From the NCBI RefSeq assembly GCF_018143015.1, contig NC_054751.1, positions 27,076,783 through 27,140,782 on the forward strand: a DNA stretch of 64,000 nucleotides. The letters run 5' to 3'. The number at the start of each line of letters is the position of its first letter. Position 1 is the first letter of the stretch. Shown piece by piece: positions 11,496 through 22,000 of the stretch. The notes under the pieces were generated by a model. It ran no database searches. It worked only from the letters and a program-made list of their open reading frames with translations, and was not told where the DNA came from. A program made the translations under genes and the position numbers. The stretch comes from Lytechinus variegatus (Eukaryota > Echinodermata > Echinoidea > Temnopleuroida > Toxopneustidae).

Positions 11496-12779
11496 TCTCT
11501 GGGAAGAAAAAAAGAACTTGAATGAAAAAAAGGAAGGAAATGTTTTAGTGTCCAAATTACATAACAAATAAAAGAGCCCGGTAAAAGAAATTTAATTCAG
11601 GGACAAAAATGTGCAGGTTGAAAAATTACTTTTCAAATGGAATATTTCATTTGTAAAAAAAAATCATATGGGAAGTTTTTTTTGAGCAAATGCCACCGGT
11701 TTTATCACCCCTGTAAATACATATTACCAAATTTCAAGCATTGTTGATTTTATAGAACAATAGAAGGCGATTCTCTTTGTTTTCTAAATATTTAATGTAG
11801 CCAAAATCAGTCAAGATGAATTCGAAAGGTTAATTCGTGCACGAACGGTAAAGGCGCCTTGACTTTACAATTCTTTTTTTTTCTTTTGCTGTGTGAGGGT
11901 TCATTCACACACAATGGAGAATGGTGTTTACTCCTTTTACCCCAGTAGCGTACAAATGGGGACTTGGGGGCTTTGTCCCCCCCCAAAAAAAAAAATCCTA
12001 TGTCGATATGAAATGGGTCGCTCCCTCCCAACACCTAATAGAAGAAATCACTGTCTCCGAATTCAAAATAATAATAACCATGACTATTGAAAAATTAAAA
12101 CAAATAAAATAAATGTTATCATACAAAATACCTGATTTTTTGAAGGCTTGAACCATGTGAAGGAGATGGCGAAACAACTTTGAGTTTGTCAACTTTGATC
12201 CTGATGGATTCTTGATGCTGAGACGTCTCTCTGTGGTTATGAGCACCACTCGGAAGCGATGAAGCCATTTTATGCTTCATGACAGGCAAGCGTTGGCGTA
12301 GACCTATTCCCATCAACAAAAGGCACGGGTGAACGTCAGCAAGATGCAGTCATAAGGCTCGGGACAATAGCTTCATGGAAATATACCTCTTTGTTCTTCT
12401 TGGGCGAAGGATGATTACAAAATTATACAGGAAGCATCAATTATTAATCATCGGTCATTAAAATGAAAGATTAATTTACAAGAACACTGGGATATTGCTT
12501 TTTTAGTTATATATATATATTTCTTAATGCATTTTGAAGAAAATTATTCATCAAAGAACAGTAAATCAGCACCAGACAATGTAAATAAGGGGAATATAAT
12601 ATACGAAGGTTATGATTATATAATCCCTAATATATGCAGCCTCTTGTATATACAAAAAATATATATATAATTTTTTTTTAATGTAAAAATAGTTTATCCC
12701 TTAGTAGTTTTCAACGTCAGTACAGTACTACGTCAGTACAAAGTCAGTACAAAGAAATTTTGTTAACAACGTTCGCATC
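11496..12779. other. No supportable gene
   Basis: A G-run/C-run structure at 11942-12000 ('GGGGACTTGGGGG…CCCCCCCC') resembles the end of a hAT-like repeat. A minus-strand stretch at 12119-12319 is open in several frames, but none gives a recognisable protein. Confidence 0.3.
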
Positions 12780-13235
12780 CAACAACAACTAAGTAATTGT
12801 AACATGACTATAATTTCTGTGTTTGCCCTTCTTCTACACTTATTCTCTCTAATTTTACCTGTCGATTTTCTGTGACCCTCCACAAACGCTAGTCCTTTAC
12901 TTTTTTTTAATTATTTTCCTAGAAAGGCAAACACTTTATTTTAACTTTATTAATGTTTGTTTTCCCTTGTATTCTTTTGTCCTTGTATGTTCTATTTTGT
13001 ATCCCTTCTTTTTCTTTCTTTACTGGGGTGGACCTTCTAAGATCTAACAGATCTTTAATGCCAGTCCACACTCGAAGCCTGCTCTTTATACTTACTGTAT
13101 TATCATTTTATCATTTTGTTACTTTAATTGTTTTGTTATTGCCATTTTGTTACTTAAATTGTTTTGTTATTGCCATTATTTACCTGTATATATGTTATTT
13201 TTATCGAGTGAAATAAATGAATTGAATTGAATAAA
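12780..13235 (+). mobile_element. Probable LINE 3' tail
   Basis: This T-rich stretch ends GAAATAAATGAATTGAATTG then AATAAAAAAA. That type of short-repeat 3' terminus is typical of CR1/L2-group LINEs. The same tail occurs near 16980-17010. No RT residues remain. Confidence 0.4.
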
Positions 13236-13359
13236 AAAACGTCGTCAACCCCTTATTGTTTCCGCTTGTAACGTATATTAAAGTATATTAATTTGGATTC
13301 ACACTGCTTCATAATCTTTTGCGTGTTTGCTTGTCTGAATGTATCAACGTTATGTATGC

Positions 13360-13386
13360 ATGCATATATATTATATATATATATCA

Positions 13387-13460
<74 letters not shown>
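13360..13460. repeat. (AT)n microsatellite
   Basis: About 90 bp of nearly pure AT. Similar TA runs lie at 13855-13886, 14056-14083 and 14152-14200. Confidence 0.95.
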
Positions 13461-13462
<2 letters not shown>

Positions 13463-13855
13463 AAGTGGGAATGTTCTGCTCGGAGTTGGTCCAATGAATA
13501 GTTAAAACAGAAATAAATACTCCGTAATGAAAATATTTTTTCACAAATTTTCGCCCATAGGGCTTTGTCAAGTGATTTATTGAGATCAAATGCGTCAAGA
13601 TCAACAACATTAAAGAGCGCACTCTCTCAAGGAGCGCCTTTGATGGAAGCGCACCCGACAGAGGGGCGCTCTTACGTAACAAAGGAAAGAGTGGAGGGAA
13701 GGATGCGAGGAAATAAAGGAGAAGGGATCAGAGAATAAACGAAAGAAATTAAAAGAAAAGGTAAAACGGGAAAGCAGAAACAAGAGAGAAAGAGAAGCAT
13801 TAGGAAAAAAGCAAACATAAGAGGAACAAAGAGTAGAATGAACAGAAAATGGATA

Positions 13856-13886
<31 letters not shown>

Positions 13887-13944
13887 AATGTGTGAAGCTA
13901 TACATGTACAACAGCTTTGGCAACTCGTTTATTTAAATATTGTA

Positions 13945-14057
13945 AAGAAATGGATGAAGAAAACAATGGTAGACGTAGCTTAAATCAAGGTTCCCCAGAG
14001 CTATCTACCCTTTGGAAAAATTGGTTATGCCGAAAAAATGTCTCTGCCGGGAATCGT
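13945..14057 (-). mobile_element. tRNA-derived SINE fragment (minus copy)
   Basis: Reverse-complement copy of the SINE at 14439-14640. Read on the minus strand it starts CGATTCCCGGCAGAGACA, followed by the same tail (…CCAAAGGGTAGATA…GATTTAAGCTACG…). It is truncated inside the T-arm and borders a TA microsatellite. Confidence 0.75.
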
Positions 14058-14150
14058 ATATATATATATATATATATATATATACAAATATAAATGAAGG
14101 TCCTGTGTCGGTTGTGGTAGTATAAAGCAAAATACAATGTGAACAACCGT

Positions 14151-14201
<51 letters not shown>

Positions 14202-14438
14202 GTATAGTGTGAAAGAAGTTGGGGTTTTGAACAATGACAAGCCGCCATGCCTCAGCTGGATCAAAGCTATTGCTTTGATACAGTACACTTATGGGAGAAA
14301 TTATACGAATGTGTGAAGTTATACATGTACAACAGCAATACCCAACTTCACCCGAAAAAGGAAATTATAATTGGTATGGTGTCGAAAATCTGTCTATTTG
14401 ACGGTCGATCGGATCGGGGTCGCCCTAGCTACCAACCC

Positions 14439-14640
14439 GTCTCTGTGGTCTAGTGGTTAAGGCACCAGCCATGCCAGCGTTCAAAGCTGGGGGCCCGGGT
14501 TCGATTCCCGGCAGAGACATTTTTTCGGCATCACCAATTTTTCCAAAGGGTAGATATCTCTCTGGGGAATCTTGATTTAAGCTACGCCTGCCTTTGTTCT
14601 CTTCATCCATTTCTTTCACACAATATTTACAAAAACCCTC
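14439..14640 (+). mobile_element. tRNA-derived SINE with full tRNA-like head
   Basis: Bases 14439-14518 fold as a tRNA-like head. The acceptor stem is GTCTCTG/CAGAGAC, the D-arm is GTCTAGTGGTTAAGGC, the anticodon arm is CCAGC-GTTCAAA-GCTGG and the T-arm is CCCGGGTTCGATTCCCGG. About nine extra bases (CCAGCCATG) sit between the D and anticodon arms, duplicating the anticodon stem's 5' side, and the loop triplet would be TCA. The attached tail is shared with the inverted copy at 13945-14057. This supports a SINE rather than a working tRNA gene. Confidence 0.7.
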
Positions 14641-14657
14641 AAACTCTAGTTCAGATC

Positions 14658-15375
14658 ATGAATTTGGAACTGCTAAATTTGACTCAATGGATACGCGCCA
14701 ATAAACTATCTCTTAATTCAAACAATCCAAATATATGATATTTAGTAATTCTATTGAATCTTTACCTTCTGACATTATCTTTGATTATACACCTTTACAA
14801 TGTGTTTTCCAAATTAAATTTTTTGGAATTATAGTTGATAATAAGCTTTCTTGGAAACCCCAAGTTCTTAATGTGAGCAAAATATCTCGTAATATTGGTG
14901 TAATTAATAAGTTAAAACACTTTTTTCCTTCGGTCACATTACTCATGTTATACTCCTCCTTGATTTTACCCTACCTTAATTATGGAATATTAGCATGGGG
15001 AAATACCCATAATTCTTTATTGGGCAAAATATTAATTTTACAAAAGAAAACACTACGAATTATATGTAATGCACCAGTTCGTTCTCATACAGCTCAATTG
15101 TTTCTGGAACATAAAATCATGAAAATAAAAATTTTATATTTATTTCAATTAGGTCAATTCATGTATAAATACAAAATAATTCGTTGCCACGCATATTTGA
15201 TTCTATGTTTCACCAAAACCAATCCCTCCATAACTATCCCACCAGGCAGTCAAATGAATATCACTTGTCCCTCCTCAGAACGCATCTAGCACAAAATACT
15301 TATATACAGGTCCAAGATTTTGGAATTCCCTTGACGATGAGATTAAAGATGCCCGTTCTTACTGTCCTTTAAAAA
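14658..15375 (+). pseudogene. LINE reverse-transcriptase C-terminal fragment
   Basis: Plus-strand frames read LLNLTQWIRANKLSLN, then (frame change near 14734) FFGIIVDNKLSWKPQ and LPYLNYGILAWGN, and (frame change near 15185) NYPTRQSNEYHLSLLRTHL. These are the end of the palm, the thumb and the C-terminal region of a CR1/L2-type non-LTR RT. The element is 5'-truncated and has at least two frameshifts. A T/A-rich 3' region with TG microsatellites follows and may extend to the A-rich tail near 16410. Confidence 0.82.
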
Positions 15376-15579
15376 CAAATTAAAATTTATGCTCCTAAAA
15401 TCCTAATAAATTATATTCATTATTTAAACTAAAATTTTGTATCCTTTTTTTGCTAATCTTTTATCTATTTTTATACAGAACATAAAGCCTTATTTTTTTC
15501 CAGTTAGACATAATTTTTGAAATATAAAAGTTATAGCTTGTCTATACATTATATTGTACCTTTTATATTGTATATGTGT

Positions 15580-15700
15580 ATGTCCGAGTGAGGGTGTGTG
15601 GGTGTGTGTGTAAGGGTGTATTTGTATATGTATATGTTTATGTATGTGTGTGTGTGTGTGTGGGTGGGTGCGTGTGGGTGTGTGTGTGTGTGTAGAAATA
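15580..15700. repeat. (TG)n-rich microsatellite
   Basis: TG/TA runs with interspersed GGTG. Further TG-rich patches lie at about 15950-16090 and 16415-16490. Confidence 0.9.
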
Positions 15701-16499
15701 GAAATAATTGTGTAAACAGTATAATCTTTTTCATCAAACATGCCATTTTCCAATCCAGAACCAATAGTCAGGTTCCTTCCTGCCATAAAATACAAAAATA
15801 TATTGCGGAACGTAGGGAGGAAGAAAAATGCTTAGCTATAAAATCAGGCAAATTGAGTTTGCATGTAAAGAAATGGGAAGAACTGAAGGTGAATGAGACA
15901 TTGAATGCAAACAGGTGTGATGTGTCTGCTGGTGTTGTGAGTGTGTAATGGTATGTCCGCGTGTGAATGCGAGTGTGCAATGGTATGTTTGCTGCCTGGG
16001 AGGGGGGGGGGGGGTCTTCTGTGTGTGTGAGGGCGTGTGTGTTTATTTGTTTTGGGGGGTGGTGTATTGTGTGGTAGGGAGTGTGGGGTGCGTGAAACAT
16101 ATATATGTAATCTTCCTCTTGAAGGCTTGTAGAGTTTCTTATTTGATTTGACATAATTTTGATATTAACATGATATTGAGGTAATTTTTTTTTCTCTTAC
16201 AAAAAAAAGTTTCATATTGTTATAGAAGAGAAATTTGGCGGTTTGATTTCATTTGTAATCATTTTTAAAATATTTGTAATCTAATTGATATTGATATAAT
16301 TATTTGTTTGATTGTTAATTGATTGTATACATGCAAAGAATCTTTATTTATATGAATTGTGATTGTCAACTTATTGTTTTAAAAGAGAAAGAAAATAAAA
16401 TATTATTTAAAAAAAAGTGTGTGTGAGTGTGTGTACGTGTGTATATATATATATATGTGTGTGTGTGTGTATTGTGCATGTATGTGTAGACATAATATA

Positions 16500-17597
16500 T
16501 ATGCAGCAAATTAGCTTTGCATCCCTCTCCCCATCTCTATATTTTCTTTCTATATTCTGGGCAGTTGTCATCGTAGTATTGTCCACCTCACGTTCCTGTG
16601 TTGTGTTGTTTCGTGTTATTTATCATTATTATTATTTGCCCTTTTCGTTACCTTGATGTATTACTTTACGTATATTTCTATATTCCTTGTATCTATTTTA
16701 ACCATTTTTTTTACTTGTCAAAAAAAATTGTCCCTTTCTAAAATTTTTGGCTTCCGCCGCCAATGACTGTGGACCCCTCCATTTTTCTTATGATATATAA
16801 TTGCATTGATTTAATTATGTTTAATGATATTGATTATATTGATTTAAACTTGACATGTATGTTAATTTATATTTAAATCACTTTCGAATATGTATATCTT
16901 TTTTTTCAATGTTGAATTTTGTTCATGGTATATTTAAATTGAATCTATCTATCTTGTACTTATTTGTATTATTTTGAATAATGAAAAATAAATTGAATTG
17001 AATTAATAAAAAACATGTTGAAAACAAAGTGTGTGTGTGTGTTTAATTTTGGAAACTCAGTTGTGTCCCCCGGGGACCCCACCTTTGAGGAGAGATTTCG
17101 ATTAGCTAGCACCCCCACTGAAAAAATCGTTCCCAGGTCCCTGACTAGTATCAGATATTTTTAGAACAAATTGAATTGATTTAGAATTTATGCATGACTT
17201 TGTTTTACTTCATTTTCGTTAAGAATTGTCAAATGTATGGATGTGTTGATCACAATAATTATTGTAGGATATGATGGGGGTCGCGGGTGTCCGGACAGTT
17301 TATATTTTTGAAGCCTTCTTTTTTTTTTGTCTTTGGATTGCACTAAAAATATGAATTCAATAGTTGTAATTATCTTCTATTTTGTTCTCTATAATATTTC
17401 CTACCATTTTGTTATAAAAGTTGATGAATTTCAACTTTGCTTGTAAATTTTTCCAAATGACTTTCTAAAATTGATCGTCCGGACACTCAACCTGTCCGGA
17501 CACACAACAACTGGGTATACGTTCAAAACAAGCTTTGTGATTATGGTATAATTTGATTTGATACCATTTTTAATTTATGATCATGAATGTGACATTT
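16500..17597. other. LINE-like 3' tail, otherwise nothing recognised
   Basis: The sequence up to about 17010 ends AATAAATTGAATTGAATTA, another LINE-type terminal repeat. From 17010 to 17597 no gene or clear repeat is visible, apart from a short TG run (17029-17042) and a TCCGGACA string repeated near 17293, 17478 and 17496. Confidence 0.35.
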
Positions 17598-18660
17598 CAG
17601 GCGCGGATCCAGGAGGGGGCCAAGCCGGCCCCGGCCCCCCTTGGACAACCTGCTGAAAAAGTGTACTCTTTATCTTCATAGTAACTACGAAAAACAAAAA
17701 GAAAAGTAAGAAAGAGGTATAATACCCATGATGTGCAATTTACAGCCTCGTAACGGCCGGCCAGACCCCGAAAGGAAACAAGAAAAAGATGAGGGAAAGA
17801 ATTGAAAAATATACTTTATATAAAAATTTTCGCTCGTGCTTCACGCTCGCATTGCCTGTGTAATGAATCCCATTTAACAGGATTAAATGACACTTCATAT
17901 ATCCAGTTCTGAAATCAATTTGCACGCAATATTTTAGCTCGCACATCAAGCTTTCATTATTTTGTTTGATTGACACAAATTGTTATATCAAAATTTTCAG
18001 CTCGCGCTACGCGCTCGCATTGTTTGATTTGTGAGATACCTATCCTGTTTGGAAATTCTTGCCAAAATTTGTCAAAATGCTTCTTTATTATGTCAGTATA
18101 AAAAAGAATTAAGCTCGTGCTTCGCGCTCGCATTTAATTGTTTGAGACACACAGCTTGTTGTTTATTTAAACGCGCTTATAGACTGTCCAGTTTTCAGGT
18201 CGGAATATCAAAACTTTTGAGCTCGCGCTTCGCACTATCATTATTTAATTGGTGATACTTGTATCCTCTTCATTAATCACAAAAACAGTCCTAATTGAGT
18301 CCCTTTTCACGTTACTGTAATAAAATTTCGGCTTGCGCTTCGCGCTCGCATTGTTTAGTTGGATACTTATCTTTATTCATGATTATAAAAAACTGCTCAG
18401 AATCTTCAGTTCTAAGGACATAAAATATCAAAGGATTTTAGCTCGCCTTTCGTGTTCGCATTATATATTAAGACCACATGAGATACCTTATCTTGTTTAT
18501 AACAATAAAAACTAACTTTTGAGTCTTTAGTTAGGATTACCCCCTGATCTGACCCCCCCCCAAAAAAAAATCAGATTATAGCGGCCAATCGAGAAAAATG
18601 TTGATGAAAATATTTATCGGCCCCCCCCCCCCCTATTGGCGAAAGCTGGATCCGCCCCTG
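17598..18660. mobile_element. hAT-like element carrying a palindrome array
   Basis: The ends are CAGGCGCGGATCCAG (left) and, inverted, CAGGGGCGGATCCAG (right), with G/C runs just inside. The flanks share CATTT (17593-17597 and 18661-18665), a 5-bp duplication. Non-coding. The interior holds seven copies of GCTCGCGCTTCGCGCTCGCA-like palindromes near 17831, 17937, 18000, 18113, 18221, 18331 and 18439, mostly 106-113 bp apart. Confidence 0.75.
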
Positions 18661-18966
18661 CATTTTACTAAGTTGAAATTTGTTTGATGAGAGAAGAGAA
18701 TAAAAGATCCGAGCTAGCTGCATGATACCGGTATAGTCTGCAGGCACAGACCCTCATTGGAACTTTGATCAACAAGCGTGCCTCCACGCGAAGACTAGCA
18801 AATACAAAACTTGCTGTTCCAATACGAGAGAGCCTTCAGTACACAAGGCATGAGTAGGCTGCACATTCAGACCCTTATTTCGAGTGAAGGGTTTGCCCAG
18901 CAGACTACCGGTATGCGCTTCTACGTACAGTTACATGATCCAGCCGGCCGCGCCGTCGCGCGTGTG

Positions 18967-18974
18967 TGACGTCA
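18967..18974. promoter_or_regulatory. CRE-type site upstream of SPEF1
   Basis: A perfect TGACGTCA palindrome 120 bp upstream of the SPEF1 start codon, in a locally GC-rich stretch (GGCCGCGCCGTCGCGCG just before it). This is the consensus for CREB/ATF factors. Its use as a promoter element is inferred from position only. Confidence 0.4.
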
Positions 18975-19093
18975 TTGTTTTGGCTAACAACAATCATGGC
19001 GACGTGAAGCTAGATTGGAGATCGAGATCAAGTGACTGAGCTCCGAGAACGAATACACACGTTGAGCTGAAGAATTACAACAAATTTATTCAA

Positions 19094-22000
19094 ATGCCTG
19101 ACGAAACAAACGCAGAGGAAAAAATGGAGCCAGATGATGAAGAGCTTCAAGAACTTTACAAATGGCTTGACGAAATTCCGTTGAGCAGGGTGAAGAAAAA
19201 TGTCGGCAGAGATTTCAGCGATGCAGGTGAGCTTTCATCTACGGTCATTGACGGCAGGCCTACCGCTAACCCAGGCCAGGGGGCTCCCGGCCGCGTAGCG
19301 GTCGGGAGCCCAGGATCGTACGTGCAATTTGGCATACTCACCTGACAAGCGTGAAGTATGGTCAAAATAATTCTCCGAATAAATAGTTAAAACAGAAATC
19401 AAGCACTTACCATGATTATATGGATAAACGAGTGCAGAGATGCCAAGTTCAAAGACCAGCCTATGCGGGAGATTTTCTGTGAATGTGAGTGAGATCACAG
19501 ACATTAATGTATATGGGGATAGGCTCACTCAAGGGTTCAAATCGTCTCGTGTGTGAAGGATTCATATGCACCGGTGCACGCGAATCTTTCACACCCTTTT
19601 TACTAAAATAACTATGACTTTACATCGTAGCTAAGCATTATATTTGAGCTATGACACTTACCGAACCATATGGATCGTTTTTTTGAATTCTCCTTGCTGT
19701 TTTTTTTAATAAAATAAGAGCATTTTTCGTGATCTTCACGTAGATGCCTCTTGATCAGCGTTGATATCAACTTTTGCCTAAAGAGGGCGCGCGATATTAT
19801 TTCAAAGTCGGTAGGCACTTAAGAACCAAGTTTGAAAGGATACTCGTAAAATTATGTCACTCTCGCCGATGAATATTCATTAGATCGTGGTCGTGCGTGT
19901 TCAATACACACTGAGTGCATGCATGCAGAGAGTTTTTATTGAACACGCACGTCCACGATCTAATGATTATTCATCGCGAGAGTGACGTAATTTTACGAGT
20001 GTCCTTTCAAACTTGGTTCTTAAGTGCCTACCGTACCTTTGTTTACGGTGTTGCAAGCTAGCTGCATTCTAGGCGATCAGCATTATTTTCTTGCTCGTTC
20101 AATCCACTTTCATCATCATCTTGTCAAAAGATGGCGTACTTTACCAATAAGTATATACATGAGATGCAACCTGTTGATTTTTGGTACAATTTCCTATTAG
20201 GCCAAGTAAAATAAGAAAGTAGTTGATCGTCCTCGCGCGCATCACTTTTGGCCGCCGCATGAAAATTTTTGCTATTTACTATTTTCTAAAAAAAAAAAAA
20301 AAAAAAAAATTGTGTTGTTTCTCGTCCTCGCCATCTTCCCTTTTAATTGCAGCATCAACAGCATCAATTTTCTTGTTATTAACTATTTTTATGGCTGCTG
20401 AATAACGAAAAAATTCACAAGATTACTCTGAGATCTCTCTCGCAACTTCAATAACAATTGCAAAGTCCGATATCGCCGTAATTGCAAGAAAGAAAAAAAT
20501 TCTGATTTGTTATTTTATTGGATTTTGAAGATACCATCATAAATTAGCGAGGAAATAAAGTTTGCAAACTCCGAAAAGATCGCGGATTTCTTCATTTTTA
20601 GTGCATTTTCGGGGACCCCGCTTACTGAATCTGAACTAATCCGTCGCATGCTCTTGAAATATGGCGCAGATAAATCAATTCTAATGACGTAATTTGTATT
20701 TCAGCGGGTTTTTTTTGGTGAGTGATAGCGCCTGTACTTAGATGTGTGTTACGGTGATTGTGTGCTTGTGACTCTGTTGGGAGAACTGCATGTGTGCTAG
20801 GATGATGTGATTGACTGTGCTGGCGTGACATGTGAATTTGTGAAATGCATTGAATTTTTTGGCGAGTTTTCTAATGTCAGGAGGCAATGCATCGAATATT
20901 CAATGAGGGATTTAATATTCAATATCAATTTTAAAAATGAATAAGAATTGAGCAGTAGTATTAAACATTATGTAAACGAACAAGCACCCGAAAACTGCGA
21001 TGCGAAACCATACTACCCAGAGCTAAAAATGAGATTGGCTCTGGAAAATTGAACAAGACTCCACGACAATAAAAAAGACACCCCCATGCATTTTTTTTAC
21101 CCTTACATAAATTAAAATGTTTAAATTATTCACTTGACATGAACATTCTGTTTGACAACAATACAGTACCAGTATACATCAGTAATAATACATCAATAGA
21201 TTTTATTTTCCATAGATTTCCAATCAATCGTAGATATTTATTCATATATGGCTCCAAATAATATGTATATATATATTTCTAATCATTTATTATTACTATT
21301 GAGCATACATCGATCACATAATTCGAGCTTGACATGGCCTGACAATCATTTGAATAAAAAATAGCCAAAAAATAGTAAATAGTAAGGACCTCCCTCATCA
21401 CTGATGTCAAAAATCGGACCGAGAAAATGCCTCCGTGTTCTTAAAAAAAATAGTAAGATAGCAAATAGCAAGGACCTCCCTCATCACCGCTCTAAAAAAA
21501 CCCGGACGATCAACTACTATCTTTTTTTACTTGGCCTTATGCGCTGACGACTTGAATTGAGAATGTTCGATACGAAAAATTGCTTTTCGATTGTTGTTTG
21601 CGTACTTTCCACCGCAGTATTAAGGACGGATCGAATGGAGTATCCTGGTTGAGACTTGGAGGTAAGCGATAAAAATACTTTTATAAATAATTTCCAATTC
21701 ATTTAAAAAAAAAGTTAAATCATAAAAACAAATTTCCATTAGTGGAGAAATACTGAAATGTTTGGCGTTTTTCATTCCCTCACATTCGTGTGATGAATGA
21801 AAACGTCAAAGTCCACTATGAAACCACATGCGTTGTGCGAGGTTAGTATTACTAACCTCGCATGTTGTGTGAGTGGGGATAGGCTATGATTGTTGCGTGA
21901 GACAGAGATTTGAGGGGATGAACAAGAGTCCAAAATGCTTGAGTCCCACGCATAATGCGTGAGACTTGGTAGCTCTGCGAGTGGCAGTTTTTCTGACATC

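Noticed and set aside
12119-12319. Minus-strand stretch open in several frames, ending near AATCAG/GTATTT
   Set aside because: No frame gives a recognisable domain, codon bias is not convincing, and no adjoining exon could be matched in phase.
14439-14518. Functional tRNA gene
   Set aside because: Nine extra bases between the D and anticodon arms, a TCA loop triplet, and a SINE tail shared with a nearby inverted copy all point to a tRNA-derived SINE.
17820-18460. CRISPR-like regularly spaced repeat
   Set aside because: Spacing near 110 bp, degenerate units, an animal genome and the location inside a terminal-inverted-repeat element exclude a CRISPR array.
18974-19010. RFX X-box upstream of SPEF1, expected for a cilia gene
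   Set aside because: Only a half-site-like GTCGCCATGATTGTTG (minus strand) is present; the second half does not fit the consensus.
19235-19528. Matching open frames at 19235-19528 (minus) and 22152-22361 (plus) sharing HVRSWAPDRYAAG
   Set aside because: They are the two inverted repeats of the 3.1-kb element read in opposite directions, not duplicated genes.
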